Source: Kocuria dechangensis (lineage in GTDB: Bacteria > Actinomycetota > Actinomycetes > Actinomycetales > Micrococcaceae). From it: a DNA stretch of 51,493 bases. Shown piece after piece: positions 16,665 to 25,894 of the stretch. The notes below the pieces were generated by a model, which saw nothing but the letters and a program-made list of their open reading frames with translations, was not told where the DNA came from and did no database searches. A program made the translations under genes and the position numbers. Where the stretch lies: contig NZ_BMEQ01000025.1 in NCBI RefSeq assembly GCF_014636775.1, forward strand, positions 1 to 51,493, given 5' to 3'. How positions within the stretch are numbered: position 1 is the stretch's first letter; each line of letters opens with the position of its first letter.

Positions 16665-17702
16665 ATGGTCGAACAGGAACCGGCCCGGGGGCTCACCGCC
16701 GGCCTGGTCGGATACGGCATGGCCGGACGCGACTTCCACGCGCCCCTGCTGCGGCAGGCCGGGTGCCGGGTCACCGACGTCGTCACCACCCGTCCCGCCC
16801 GGGTCGCCGGGGCGGCGGCCGACTGGCCCGACGCCCGGATCCACCGCGACCTGGCCGGGCTGCTCAGCGGCGACCGGCCCGACGTGCTGGTCGTCGCCTC
16901 GCCCACGGGCCGCCACGTCGAGCACGCGCTGGCCGCCCTGGAGGCGGGGGTGCCCGTGGTCGTGGACAAGCCGCTCGCGCTCGACCACGACGGCGCGGCG
17001 ACCGTGGCGCGACGCGCCCAGGAGACCGGGACGCCGCTGACCGTCTTCCAGAACAGGCGGTGGGACAGCGAGCAGCTGACGCTGCGCCGTCTGCTCGCCG
17101 AGGAGCGGCTCGGCACGGTGCACCGGTTCGAGCGCCGGTGGGAGCGCTGGCGCCCGGTGCCGAAGGCCCGGTGGCGGGAGAACGCCGTCGGGGAGGGCGG
17201 CGGGCTGCTGCTCGACCTCGGTTCGCACCTCGTGGACGCCGCGATGCAGCTCTTCGGGCCCGTGGCCGCGGTGCGCGCCGAGCTGCGCGCGCTGACGACG
17301 CCCGCCGAGGACGACGTCTTCCTGGCGCTGGAGCACTCCTCGGGCACCATCAGCCACCTGTGGGCGGGCAGCCTGGTCGGCGCACCGGGCCCGCGCACCC
17401 GGGTCCTCGGCTCCGCCGGGGCCTTCCTGGTCACCGGCCACGACGACGCCCCCGGCCCCTTCGACGCCCTGGCCCCCGGAGAGGGCATGGCGGGGTGGCT
17501 GGTCCGCGGCTCCGAGGCCGCTCCCGTGGCGACCGCGCCCGGCGAGCACGCCGACTTCTACCGGGCGGTCGCCCGGTGGCTCCGCGAGGGCGGGGACGTT
17601 CCGGTGGACCCCTGGGACGCCGTGGCCACCGCGGCCGTGCTGGACGCGGCCCGGCGCAGCGCGCGCACGGGCGCATCCGAGGCACCGCACGAGGTGGCCT
17701 GA
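16665..17702 (+). CDS. Gfo/Idh/MocA-family NAD(P)-dependent oxidoreductase
   Basis: A 345-residue two-domain oxidoreductase. The N-terminal Rossmann fold has GLVGYGMAGRDFHAPLL (dinucleotide binding) and the family motif VVVDKPLAL with the catalytic-region Lys. The C-terminal domain has GGGLLLDLGSHLVDAAMQLFG with the conserved Asp/His pair. Substrates of this family are sugars, inositols and related polyols; which one cannot be read here. There is no Shine-Dalgarno. TATCGT at 16653-16658, inside the end of the AraC gene, sits 6 nt before the ATG, suggesting a leaderless transcript independent of that gene. Confidence 0.87.
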   Translation: MVEQEPARGLTAGLVGYGMAGRDFHAPLLRQAGCRVTDVVTTRPARVAGAAADWPDARIHRDLAGLLSGDRPDVLVVASPTGRHVEHALAALEAGVPVVVDKPLALDHDGAATVARRAQETGTPLTVFQNRRWDSEQLTLRRLLAEERLGTVHRFERRWERWRPVPKARWRENAVGEGGGLLLDLGSHLVDAAMQLFGPVAAVRAELRALTTPAEDDVFLALEHSSGTISHLWAGSLVGAPGPRTRVLGSAGAFLVTGHDDAPGPFDALAPGEGMAGWLVRGSEAAPVATAPGEHADFYRAVARWLREGGDVPVDPWDAVATAAVLDAARRSARTGASEAPHEVA

Positions 17703-17804
17703 CCCGTTCGTCCCCGGGCACCGGTCGGGCGGGTCGCCGCGCCCGGCCCCGGCCGCGCCCGGGGCGGTGCCGCTGCCGGGCCGAGCGTGCGGCGGAGCGG
17801 CGCC

Positions 17805-19268
17805 TCAGGTCCCGCAGTAGGTCCGGTAGGCGCCGAAGCCCTCGGGGGCGGGGGCGGCGTAGCGCTCCAGGCCCGGGCGCTGCTCGTACGGGGCGGTCAC
17901 CGCGCCCAGCAGCCGTGCGAGCGGTTCGAGGTCCCCCTCGCCGGCGGCGGCGAGCGCTTCCTCGACGAGGTGGTTGCGGGGGATGTACACGGGGTTGACC
18001 CGGTCCATCGCCTCGGGGTCCGGGCCCAGGGCGCGCCAGCGCTCCGTCCAGGCGTCGAACGCCGGCAGGTCGAGGACCAGGGACCGTACGGCCCTGGCGT
18101 CGCCGTGGGCGGCCGCGCCGAGGCGGCGGAAGAAGGAGGTGTGGTCGACGCGGTCCGCCCGCAGGAGGGTGAGCAGCTCGTCGACCAGCGGCGCGGTGAC
18201 GTCGTCGCCGAGGTCCTCGGGCAGGCCGAGCTTGGCCCGCATGCCGGCCGACCAGGCGGCGCTGTACTGCCCGGGGAACGCGTCGAGCGCCTCCTCCGCG
18301 AGCGCGAGCGCCCGGTCCTGGTCGTCGTGGAGGAGGGGCAGGAGGGCCTCGGCGAGCCGGGCGAGGTTCCACTGCGCCGCGACCGGCTGGTTGCCGTAGG
18401 CGTAGCGCCCGGCATGGTCGATGGAGCTGTAGACCGTGGCCGGGTCGAAGGCGTCCATGAAGGCGCACGGCCCGTAGTCGATGGTCTCGCCCGAGATCGT
18501 CATGTTGTCGGTGTTCATCACCCCGTGGACGAAGCCCACGAGCATCCACCGCGCCACCAGGCCCGCCTGGGCGGCGACCACCGCCTCGAACAGCGCGAGG
18601 TGCGGGTGCTCGGCGTCGGCGGCGCGGGGGTGGTGGCGGCTGATCGCGTGGTCGGCGAGTCGGCGCAGGAGGTCGGCGTCGCCCGTGGCCCGGGCGTACT
18701 GGAAGCTGCCCACGCGCAGGTGGCTGCTCGCGACCCGGGTGAGCACTGCTCCCGGCAGCAGGGTCTCGCGGCGCACGCTCCGCCCCGTGGCCACCACGGC
18801 GAGGGACCGCGTCGAGGGGATGCCCAGGGCGTGCATCGCCTCGCTCACGACGTACTCGCGCAGCATGGGCCCGACCACGGCCAGGCCGTCGCCGCCGCGT
18901 GCGAACGGGGTGCGCCCCGAGCCCTTGAGATGGACGTCCCGGAGCCGGCCCTCGGCGTCGACGACCTCCCCCAGCAGGAGGGCGCGGCCGTCGCCGAGGC
19001 GCGGGCTGTAGGCGCCGAACTGGTGGCCGGCGTAGGCCTGCGCCACCGGGGTGGCGCCCTCGGGGACCAGGTTGCCGACCAGCAGGCGCAGGCCGTCCGG
19101 GCTCCGCAGCGCCGCGGGGTCCAGGCCCAGCTCGGCGGCCAGCGGCTCGTTGAGCGCCAGCAGCCGCGGGTCCGGGACCTCCCCGGCCTGCCACGGCAGG
19201 GCCATCTCGGCGAGCTCCCGGGCGAAGCGGCCGTCGAGGGTGACGCGCGATGGGGGTGTGAGGCTCAC
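17805..19268 (-). CDS. selO: SelO-type protein adenylyltransferase (YdiU/UPF0061)
   Basis: A 487-residue pseudokinase-fold enzyme that AMPylates proteins in the oxidative-stress response in characterised homologues. Visible blocks are [61 protein letters not shown] and [23 protein letters not shown], the last carrying the metal-binding Asn/Asp. The C-terminus ends in YCGT, i.e. a lone Cys where other members carry a CxxC or CxxU. I chose the GTG at 19268 because TATCGT ends 7 nt upstream and no Shine-Dalgarno exists, so a leaderless start is likely; an in-frame GTG at 19277 is the alternative. It converges with the Gfo/Idh/MocA gene. Confidence 0.88.
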   Translation of the reverse strand: MSLTPPSRVTLDGRFARELAEMALPWQAGEVPDPRLLALNEPLAAELGLDPAALRSPDGLRLLVGNLVPEGATPVAQAYAGHQFGAYSPRLGDGRALLLGEVVDAEGRLRDVHLKGSGRTPFARGGDGLAVVGPMLREYVVSEAMHALGIPSTRSLAVVATGRSVRRETLLPGAVLTRVASSHLRVGSFQYARATGDADLLRRLADHAISRHHPRAADAEHPHLALFEAVVAAQAGLVARWMLVGFVHGVMNTDNMTISGETIDYGPCAFMDAFDPATVYSSIDHAGRYAYGNQPVAAQWNLARLAEALLPLLHDDQDRALALAEEALDAFPGQYSAAWSAGMRAKLGLPEDLGDDVTAPLVDELLTLLRADRVDHTSFFRRLGAAAHGDARAVRSLVLDLPAFDAWTERWRALGPDPEAMDRVNPVYIPRNHLVEEALAAAGEGDLEPLARLLGAVTAPYEQRPGLERYAAPAPEGFGAYRTYCGT

Positions 19269-19375
19269 GCCGTCCACGATACAGGGGGTGTCCTGGCCGG
19301 TGGGAGGCAGATCGTTCCTCCGTGCCCGTGCGGGCCGCCCCGGACTACGCTGGCAGGAGCAGGCGGAGGTGTCGG

Positions 19376-19648
19376 ATGGACGATCGGACGATTGCCAGGA
19401 CACAGGCCCGGTTGATGCGCACCGCGATGTCCAAGGCGGGTCTGGGAACGCACGAGCTGTGGCTGAGGTACGCGCACCTGGGCGGGGAGATCGGCGAGCT
19501 GGAGCTCGACGCCTACCTGCACCATGCCCTCTACCTCTCGCCCCGGCACCGGGACTGCCTCGCGCGGGCGGCCAACCAGCTGGCGCCGGGCAGCGGAGTC
19601 CCCTGCAGCCGTGACCTGCGCCCGGAGGAGTTCCCGCCCGACGGGTAG
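19376..19648 (+). CDS. small conserved-looking protein of unknown function
   Basis: A 90-residue soluble, probably all-helical protein: basic N-terminus with [20 protein letters not shown], then [34 protein letters not shown] and a C-terminal [16 protein letters not shown] lies 6 nt before the ATG, and a TACGCT -10 box is at 19346-19351. I do not recognise a named domain. The balanced composition and good start signals argue it is real. It is divergent from selO and convergent with a LysR gene. Confidence 0.65.
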   Translation: MDDRTIARTQARLMRTAMSKAGLGTHELWLRYAHLGGEIGELELDAYLHHALYLSPRHRDCLARAANQLAPGSGVPCSRDLRPEEFPPDG

Positions 19649-19668
19649 CCGCCCGGGCAGCGGCCGCC

Positions 19669-20610
19669 CTACAGCGACCGGGCGGCGTCGAGGAGGATCC
19701 CGCGCATCCAGGTCCTGAACCGGTCGTCGGCCAACCACGGGTTCCAGACCATGTCGATGCCCAGTCCCGGGATCGGGAAGGGGAAGTCCTCGAGGCGCAG
19801 GCCGAGGACGTCCTTCAGGGCGGTGGCGACCCGGTGCCGGTGGAGCCCCACCCCGCCCGATCCGGCCACCAGGTGCGGGACCAGCAGGTTGTCGTCCACC
19901 CGGTCGCGCACCGTGTACTGCACGCCCCGCTCGTCGAGAACGTCATAGGGGCGCAGCAGCCGCGGGGAGCCGTCGAAGACGACGTGCGGCAGCGTGGTCA
20001 GCAGCTCCTCGGCCGGGGTACCGGCAGGGGCACCGGCGGCGGTGATGACGACCCACCGGTCCTCGTAGAGCCGCTCGCGCGGGAAGGCCGAGGGGAAGCC
20101 CTCGGGGAGCAGGACCACGTCGATCCCCCCCTCGGTGAACACCGTGCTGGAGGCCATGCTCGCTGTCATGTCGGTGGTGCGCAGCCGCAGCACCGCGTTC
20201 GGCGCGTGCCGGGCCACCAGCCGTGCGATCGCGCCGCCGATGACGAAGGCGGTGCTGGTGGTCATCGCCACGGTGATCACCCGGCGGTCGACGGCAGGGT
20301 CGAAGGCGGTGGGCTGCACGAGGCGTGCGGTCTGCTGCAGTGTGGCCCGCAGCGGGGCGACGAGCTCCACGGCCCGCGGGGTGAGGGCCATGCCGCTGCC
20401 CTGGCGCACGATGAGCTCGTCCCCCAGCAGGCGCCGCATCCGGCGCAGCGCGTGGCTCATGGCCGGCTGGGACAGGCCGACCCGGGCCGCGGCCCGCGTC
20501 ACCGACCGCTCCTCGAGGAGCGCCAGGAGCGGCACAAGCAGGTTGAGGTTGACCGAGGCCAGCTGGTTCAGTTCACCGTCCGTCGCGGTTCCGTCGTGCT
20601 CGTCAGCCAT
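19669..20610 (-). CDS. LysR-family transcriptional regulator
   Basis: A 313-residue regulator. The N-terminal winged HTH is [44 protein letters not shown] (about residues 30-75). The C-terminal substrate-binding domain follows (about 110-300). The NLNLL start and [13 protein letters not shown] resemble NodD/NahR-type members, which often sense aromatic acids. It diverges from the ferredoxin / ferredoxin reductase genes across 301 nt that contain two perfect palindromes, so control of the P450 electron-transfer genes is likely. AGGAG precedes the ATG. Confidence 0.88.
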   Translation of the reverse strand: MADEHDGTATDGELNQLASVNLNLLVPLLALLEERSVTRAAARVGLSQPAMSHALRRMRRLLGDELIVRQGSGMALTPRAVELVAPLRATLQQTARLVQPTAFDPAVDRRVITVAMTTSTAFVIGGAIARLVARHAPNAVLRLRTTDMTASMASSTVFTEGGIDVVLLPEGFPSAFPRERLYEDRWVVITAAGAPAGTPAEELLTTLPHVVFDGSPRLLRPYDVLDERGVQYTVRDRVDDNLLVPHLVAGSGGVGLHRHRVATALKDVLGLRLEDFPFPIPGLGIDMVWNPWLADDRFRTWMRGILLDAARSL

Positions 20611-20911
20611 GGCGGGACGGGCTCCTGCCGTGCCCGGAGCCCAGGGCTCTCCCGCCGCGTGCCGGGGAGAGCCGCACCGGTGCCGCGGGGGTCGCCGTGC
20701 CGCCCACCAGATCGTGCGTCGAGTGAATCCATGTCACAGGCGGCATTCTACAGATGCATGCCCCCCGCCCTCGTGCCGGAATGCACTGCGTGCATTTCCT
20801 CGATGTGAATTATTCATTGGAAATACGCTCTGTGAGCTGTGACACTTCTGAGGACAGGGGTCGGCGAGGCCGTCCCCGCCCCGAACACACCGGAAGTCAG
20901 CGGAGGAAGAC
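20611..20911. promoter_or_regulatory. LysR / ferredoxin divergent intergenic region with two palindromes
   Basis: 301 nt without a gene, markedly more AT-rich at 20730-20830 than the surrounding DNA. It holds AATGCAC-TGC-GTGCATT (20780-20796, 7-bp arms) and TGAAT-T-ATTCA (20806-20816). Both are perfect inverted repeats, and the first matches the T-N11-A architecture used by LysR proteins. The palindrome at 25072-25088, before the P450 gene, has a related TGCA...TGCA layout. The region should contain the promoters of both divergent genes. Confidence 0.6.
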
Positions 20912-21097
20912 ATGAAGATCACCCTGGACCGCCCGCGCTGCGAGGGCCACGGCCTGTGCGAGGAGGCCGCGCCGCAGCTGATGCACCTGGACGACGAGGG
21001 CGAGCTGGTCCTGGACGTCGAGGTCGTCGACGACGAGCTCGACGCCGCGAAGGCCGCCGTGCGCGTGTGCCCGGTCGCCGCGCTGCGGATCGCGTGA
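20912..21097 (+). CDS. P450-type ferredoxin, [3Fe-4S] or atypical [4Fe-4S]
   Basis: A 61-residue ferredoxin that passes electrons to a cytochrome P450. Cluster ligands are Cys10, Cys16 and Cys53 in RCEGHGLC and VCPVAALRI; the position usually held by a fourth Cys is His13. This C-x2-H-x2-C pattern is common in actinobacterial P450 ferredoxins. GGAGG precedes the ATG. The reductase gene starts 11 nt downstream and a P450 gene lies about 2.6 kb further on the opposite strand. Confidence 0.9.
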   Translation: MKITLDRPRCEGHGLCEEAAPQLMHLDDEGELVLDVEVVDDELDAAKAAVRVCPVAALRIA

Positions 21098-21108
21098 GGA
21101 TACGACGG

Positions 21109-22248
21109 ATGCAGCGCATCGTCGTCGTCGGCAACGGCATCGCCGGGCTGACCGCCTGCGACTCCCTGCGGGCCGCTGGGTTCGACGGGGAACTGACCGT
21201 GGTCGGCGAGGAGCACCATGCGCCCTACAGCCGCCCCGCCCTGTCCAAGGCGGCGCTGCTCGAGGGCGGGACCATGACCGCCCACCAGCTGCCCGCCCCC
21301 GAGCACGCCGCGACCGAGATCCTCGGCGTGGGCGCCACCGGACTGGACCCCGCACGCAAGCTCGTGCAGCTGGACGACGGCACGGAGGTGCCCTACGACG
21401 GTCTCGTCATCGCCACCGGCTCCCGGCCCAGGCGCCTGAGCACCGGCGAGCCCGCGGAGCTGACGCTGCGCACCCTGGAGGACGCGGCGGAGCTGCGCCG
21501 CCGGCTCGCCACCCGGCCGACGGTGATCGTCGTCGGCGGCGGTGCGCTGGGGATGGAGATCGCCTCCGGATGCCTGGACTCCGGGTGCGAGGTCACCCTC
21601 GTGGCCCCCGAGGCCCCGATGATCCACCAGCTGGGCCCGCACCTCTCCGAGGTGTTCACCACTGCCGCCCGGCGCGCCGGCCTGACCATCGTGCCCGCGC
21701 AGGCGGTGGGTGCATGGGAGGACGGCGGGCACTCACAGGTGGCCCTGGCCGACGGGTTCGTCCTCGACGCCGAACTGGTGATCAGCGCCGTGGGCGACGT
21801 CCCGAACGTCGAGTGGCTGGCCGGCAGCGGGCTGCTCACCAACGGCAGGCTCGAGGTCGACCACCGCGGGCGGCTCCGGCCCGACATCGTCGCCGCAGGC
21901 GACGTCGCGGCACTGCCGACCAGCCGCGGCATCCGCCGGATCCCGCTGTGGACCAGCGCCATCGAGCAGAGCAAGGTCGCCGCGGCCGCCCTCCTCCGGG
22001 GGGACGACGCCCCGGAGCTCGAGCTGGTGCCCTACTTCTGGACCGAACAGTTCGGCCTGACCCTCAAGGCCAGCGGGCACCTGCCCCTGGACGGGGCCCC
22101 CGAGGTCCTCGACGGCGATCCCCTCGACGGCTCGGCGCTGCTGCGGTGGGCCCCCGAGGACGGCTCGGGCACGGCGGTGGCGCTCAACCACCGGATCCCC
22201 GTGCCGCGGCTGCGGCGCCTGAGCACCCCGGCCCCCGCGGCCGCCTGA
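21109..22248 (+). CDS. FAD-dependent ferredoxin reductase of a P450 system
   Basis: A 379-residue NAD(P)H:ferredoxin reductase. The FAD-binding fingerprint IVVVGNGIAGLTACDSL, the nucleotide-binding VIVVGGGALGMEIASG and the FAD-contact block DIVAAGDVAALPTS are all present, followed by a C-terminal interface domain. The ATG at 21109 follows GTGAGGA. The gap of 11 nt to the ferredoxin implies one operon. A strong 15-bp-stem hairpin follows the stop. With the nearby P450 it completes a class I (three-protein) monooxygenase system. Confidence 0.9.
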   Translation: MQRIVVVGNGIAGLTACDSLRAAGFDGELTVVGEEHHAPYSRPALSKAALLEGGTMTAHQLPAPEHAATEILGVGATGLDPARKLVQLDDGTEVPYDGLVIATGSRPRRLSTGEPAELTLRTLEDAAELRRRLATRPTVIVVGGGALGMEIASGCLDSGCEVTLVAPEAPMIHQLGPHLSEVFTTAARRAGLTIVPAQAVGAWEDGGHSQVALADGFVLDAELVISAVGDVPNVEWLAGSGLLTNGRLEVDHRGRLRPDIVAAGDVAALPTSRGIRRIPLWTSAIEQSKVAAAALLRGDDAPELELVPYFWTEQFGLTLKASGHLPLDGAPEVLDGDPLDGSALLRWAPEDGSGTAVALNHRIPVPRLRRLSTPAPAAA

Positions 22249-22273
22249 CCTCCCGCACCCCCGGGTGCCTCCC

Positions 22274-22316
22274 GGACCGGCCCGGGGACCGCCTCCAGCG
22301 CTCCCCGGGCCGGTCC
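22274..22316 (+). terminator. strong hairpin terminator after the ferredoxin reductase gene
   Basis: Perfect 15-bp stem GGACCGGCCCGGGGA / TCCCCGGGCCGGTCC with a 13-nt loop, 26 nt after the stop. It isolates the electron-transfer operon from the MFS gene. Confidence 0.7.
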
Positions 22317-22380
22317 ACGTCCACGCCGCCGGCACCGCGGCACAGAGGACGATCTCCGACGAAGGACGAGCACCGGACAG

Positions 22381-23590
22381 ATGGCGACAGTTACTGCAGG
22401 CTCCTCCGGGTGGATCAACGATCCGAGAAGCCGGATTCCCGGGCCGGTGCTGGGAGCGGTGGGGTTCCTGTCGCTCTTCGACCGCTTCGGCACCGCGCCC
22501 ATGCTGCTGCTGCTCGCCGACCGCACTCCCCTGTCGTTGAGCCAGTCCGTGGAGCTCATTTGCGGCCTACGCGCTGCTCTACGCCCTGGGACAGCCCGTC
22601 TGGGGCCTTCTCAGCGACCGATTCGGTCGCCTGACGGTGCTGCGCGTGGCTCTGGCCGGCGGGATGGTCGGCGGGGTGGCCAGCACCCTGTTCAGCACCT
22701 ATCTGCCGCTGCTGCTGGCCCGGTCGTTCACCGGTCTGATGATCGGCGCGCTCTATCCCACCCTGCTGACCCTGCTGGGAGACTCCCGCACCGGGGTCGA
22801 TCGGGCCCGGTCGCTGTCCGCGCTGCAGATCTACGCCTCCCTGGGCACCACCACCGCCACCCTGAGCGCCGGCACCATCGCCGCCCTGCTGGACTGGCGG
22901 CTGGTCTTCGGGCTCACCGCGCTGGGCTGTCTCGCCCTGCTGTGCGCCCTGCGCGGGGCCACCGCCGATGCTGCCGAGCAGCCCACCGCCGTGCTCCGCC
23001 AGGCGCTTTCGGCCTCCGCCCTGGGGGTCTACGCCCTGGCGGTGCTGATGGGAGCCGTGCTGATGGGCGTGCTGGCCTATATCGCTCCCGCCCTGCAGCA
23101 CACCGGTGTCGGGGTGGGGGTCGCGGGGGTGCTGGCGGCCGGCTACGGGGTGGGCGTGATCTCCGGAGCCCACCTGATGCGGCGGCTGGTCCGCCGGTTC
23201 TTCCGCACCGGGCTCATCGCCACCGGCGGGACGGTCCTCGCCTGCGCCTGCGCCGTGTCCGCTCTCACCCTGACACCGCCGGTACTGGCGGTGACGGCGC
23301 TGCTGATCGGGGTCTCCAGCGCCGTCCTGAACGTGTCCGTGCAGGGCTGGGCCACCGAGGTGGCGCCCCGGGCGCGGGCCACCAGCGTGTCCCTGTTCGC
23401 GTGCTCGCTGTTCCTGGGCAGCTCGCTGAGCACCTTTCTCACCGCCGGCCTCGCCCAGCAGGGCCGCTACGGGCTGATCTTCTCGCTGGCTCTCCTCGCC
23501 AGCACTGCGTTGACCGTCGTGGCGGCACTGGGGCACGCGAGCTGGATGCGGCGGCCGGGCGCCGGAGGGCGGGGTCCCGGGGCCGCATGA
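22381..23590 (+). pseudogene. MFS transporter gene interrupted by a +1 frameshift near 22560
   Basis: Two frames together encode one MFS protein of about 400 residues. The first frame (22381 to about 22560) gives the N-terminus with PGPVLGAVGFLSLFDRFGTAPMLLLLA. The second frame (from about 22562 to 23590) continues AAYALLYALGQPVWGLLSDRFGRLTVLRV, including the MFS motif between helices 2 and 3. Removing one T from the TTT at 22559-22561 restores an uninterrupted protein reading ELIAAYALL. The remainder to the stop is intact, with about 10 further hydrophobic segments. Either the gene is inactive or the base is a sequencing error. Between the P450 redox operon and the P450 gene, it may have carried the P450 substrate. 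Confidence 0.8.
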
Positions 23591-23644
23591 CGGCCCGCAC
23601 CCGCTGCGGGGAGGCGTCGGCCCGGCGCCGGGCAGCACCACGAC

Positions 23645-23676
23645 GGAGCCCGCCCCGAGGACTCGGGGCGGGCTCC
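23645..23676. terminator. bidirectional hairpin between MFS and P450 genes
   Basis: Perfect 15-bp stem GGAGCCCGCCCCGAG / CTCGGGGCGGGCTCC with a 2-nt formal loop, between the convergent stop codons of the MFS and P450 genes. Confidence 0.7.
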
Positions 23677-23711
23677 TGGCACGCCGTGCGCTTCCGGACC
23701 GGCCGGCGGGG

Positions 23712-24890
23712 TCAGGCCGGGTCGACCTCCACCACGGGCAGCTTGTCGAGGCTGCGGGTCATGTTGTTGATCACGCGCTCGGGCTGCCCGACCTCGTACC
23801 GGCGCACCCGGCGGGCCAGGGCGCCGATCACGGCGAACGCCTCCAGCCGGGCGAGGCCCTGGCCCGCGCAGCCGTGCACCCCGTAGCCGAACGACAGGTG
23901 GTCGGCCGGGTTCCGCCGCACCTGGAAGGCGTCGGGGTTCTCGTAGTGGCGCGGGTCCCGGTTGCCGGAGCCCAGGAGCACGGCGACCCGGGAGCCGGCG
24001 GGGATCAGGGTCCCGTCCACCTCGACGTCCTCCTTCACGAGCCGGCCCCAGGTGTTCACGGGGGGCTCGTAGCGCAGCACCTCGTTGAACGCCGCGGAGA
24101 TCAGCGACGGGTCCTGGCGCACGAGGTCGAACTGCTCGGGGTGGGCCGCGAACTGGGCGATGGCGTTGCCGATCGAGGCGATCGTGGTGTCCATGCCGGC
24201 TGCGACGTACTGGTGGATGATCATCCCGCAGGTCTCGTGCGGGATCTCGCCACGGTCGGCGGCGTCGAAGATCGCCCGGCCCATGCTGCCCTCGGTCAGG
24301 TCCTCGGCCCGCACCCCGTGCGCCCACCCGAACAGCTCCCCGGCGACCGGGAAGTTCTCCGCCGTGCGCGGGTTCATCGGGCCCAGCACGTTGAACGCCG
24401 CCTCGCCCCAGCGCAGGATGTTCTCCCGGGGCTCGCCCTGCACGCCGATGAGGTCGGCGACGACCTGCAGGGGCAGCGCGCGGGCGAGGTCGTCCATCGC
24501 GTCGAAGGACCCCTTCTCCACGAGGGCCGCCACCTTGGCGTCGGCCTTGGCGTCGATCTCGCCCTTGAGCCTGCGCAGCGCCCGCGGCGAGAGGTTCTCC
24601 GAGAGCACGGCGCGCATCTTCTGATGGTCCGGCGGGTCGGTCGTCAGGGTGGTCCCGACCAGCACCTCGTTCATCCGGTCGTTGAAGGCGATCTTGTTGG
24701 AGGAGAAGACTGCCCAGTTCGCCATGGCGTCGCGGATGGTGTCGTAGCGCGTGAGCGCCCAGATTCCGTTCGCGTCCATCCGCACCACCGAGGACTTCTC
24801 GCGCAGTTCGGCGAAGTGGGGATAGGGGTCCAGCAGGACCTCGTCGGAGAAGAGATCGAGATCGGAAGAGACCAGCGTGTCCACGCTCAT
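23712..24890 (-). CDS. cytochrome P450
   Basis: A 392-residue soluble P450. The I-helix oxygen-binding motif is AAGMDTT (about 230-236), the K-helix ExxR is Glu270-Arg273, and the heme-binding loop is FGYGVHGCAG with the thiolate Cys341. GAGG lies 6 nt before the ATG at 24890; an in-frame ATG at 24902 is possible. A C-terminal INNMTRSLDKLPV and the overall layout recall bacterial P450s that O-demethylate para-substituted benzoates (CYP199-like), but that is only a visual resemblance. Redox partners are encoded at 20912-22248. Its upstream region carries a 17-bp palindrome at 25072-25088. Confidence 0.9.
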   Translation of the reverse strand: MSVDTLVSSDLDLFSDEVLLDPYPHFAELREKSSVVRMDANGIWALTRYDTIRDAMANWAVFSSNKIAFNDRMNEVLVGTTLTTDPPDHQKMRAVLSENLSPRALRRLKGEIDAKADAKVAALVEKGSFDAMDDLARALPLQVVADLIGVQGEPRENILRWGEAAFNVLGPMNPRTAENFPVAGELFGWAHGVRAEDLTEGSMGRAIFDAADRGEIPHETCGMIIHQYVAAGMDTTIASIGNAIAQFAAHPEQFDLVRQDPSLISAAFNEVLRYEPPVNTWGRLVKEDVEVDGTLIPAGSRVAVLLGSGNRDPRHYENPDAFQVRRNPADHLSFGYGVHGCAGQGLARLEAFAVIGALARRVRRYEVGQPERVINNMTRSLDKLPVVEVDPA

Positions 24891-25147
24891 CGGGCACCTC
24901 ATGTCATAGCTCGGGATTCACCAGGGCGGGGAGGCCCGCGCCTTGACCGGTGGGCGCCGTGGGCCCGCCACGAGCAGGCGGAGAGGATCCCCTCCGCCGG
25001 CCGTCGAGTCCGTCACGGCACCGGTGGTCCCATTCAAGGTGATCCAGCACACATACGACAAGTGAATACTTTGCATGCTGAGCATGCAGCTCACACATAC
25101 TGTGGCTGGTCTGCGGTCACCGGCGGGCACACCCCCCGCTGGCGCGT
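24891..25147. promoter_or_regulatory. P450 upstream region with a 17-bp palindrome
   Basis: 257 nt between the P450 start and the TetR stop. It contains TGCATGC-TGA-GCATGCA (25072-25088), a perfect palindrome with a central triplet, and ATTCA...TGAAT half-sites flanking 26 nt (about 25032-25067). AT content rises here as in a promoter. The TGCA-based layout resembles the palindrome at 20780-20796 near the LysR gene, so one regulator may bind both. Confidence 0.5.
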
Positions 25148-25795
25148 TCAGTCCCGGACCCGGGGCCGGGTGAAGGCCGGCCAGACGGCGGGCACCAGGT
25201 CGGGGCCGGCGGGAGCGGGCCCCGGGTCCGCGACCTGCTCGTTGAGCCGCCCGTCGTAGGCCGCCAGCAGCAGGTGGGCCAGGTCGGAGGCCTCTACGGT
25301 GAGGACCAGCTCGTGGTGGCCGGCCACCCGCTCGAGAGCCTCCGTGACCGCGGCGGTCAGGGCGGCGCGCTGCTCGAGCACCACGGACCGCACGCGGGGC
25401 GCGCGACGGGCGGCCAGCAGCAGCTCGAGGCGCACGGAGTGCCAGGTGGTGTCGGAGGTGAAGTCCGCCATGCCCTCGACGACGCGCCCCACCACCGTGG
25501 CGGCGGGCTCATCGGCCGCCAGCCAGTTCTCGAGCTGCTCGTCGAGCCGGGCGGTCAGCTGCCGGACGTGGTCCTCGTACATCGCCAGGGCCAGCTCCGT
25601 CTTGGACGCGAAGTTGCTGTAGAAGGCACCCCGGCTGAAGCCGGCCGCGGCGCACAGCTCCTCGACGCTGGCGCCGTCGATGCCCTTCTCGGCGAGGACG
25701 GCCGCGGAGGTGTCCAGGAGCCTGGCCCGGGTGGAGGCCCGCGAGCGCTTGGTGCGCCGCGCGTCGGCCGCGGGGACGTCCATGGTGAGCCTCAT
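25148..25795 (-). CDS. TetR-family transcriptional regulator
   Basis: A 215-residue repressor. The N-terminal HTH is complete: TRARLLDTSAAVLAEKGIDGASVEELCAAAGFSRGAFYSNFASKTEL (about residues 20-66), followed by a helical ligand domain. The start at 25795 (MRLTMDVPAAD) has GAGG 7 nt upstream; the frame also extends to a GTG at 25816. It diverges from the DUF3533/Pip-like membrane protein gene, and the 100-nt gap holds a perfect 16-bp palindrome, the expected operator of both genes. Confidence 0.88.
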   Translation of the reverse strand: MRLTMDVPAADARRTKRSRASTRARLLDTSAAVLAEKGIDGASVEELCAAAGFSRGAFYSNFASKTELALAMYEDHVRQLTARLDEQLENWLAADEPAATVVGRVVEGMADFTSDTTWHSVRLELLLAARRAPRVRSVVLEQRAALTAAVTEALERVAGHHELVLTVEASDLAHLLLAAYDGRLNEQVADPGPAPAGPDLVPAVWPAFTRPRVRD

Positions 25796-25829
25796 CTCGT
25801 GCCTCGGTGCAGTCACCTTCCATGCACCA

Positions 25830-25868
25830 GTGTATCGTCACCCCCAGACGTCGATACACGCGTGTATC
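25830..25868. promoter_or_regulatory. TetR operator candidates: 16-bp perfect palindrome plus inverted half-site
   Basis: GATACACGCGTGTATC at 25853-25868 is a perfect 16-bp palindrome. GTGTATCG at 25830-25837 pairs with CGATACAC at 25852-25859, a second inverted repeat sharing the same half-site. The result is three GTGTATC half-sites within 39 nt, between the TetR start and the membrane protein start. Confidence 0.7.
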
Positions 25869-25894
25869 CACATGGTTCCCCGGAAGGCTTCCCC

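Noticed and set aside
20839-21108. N-terminal extension of the ferredoxin reductase
   Set aside because: It overlaps the ferredoxin gene in another frame; the FAD motif begins right after the ATG at 21109.
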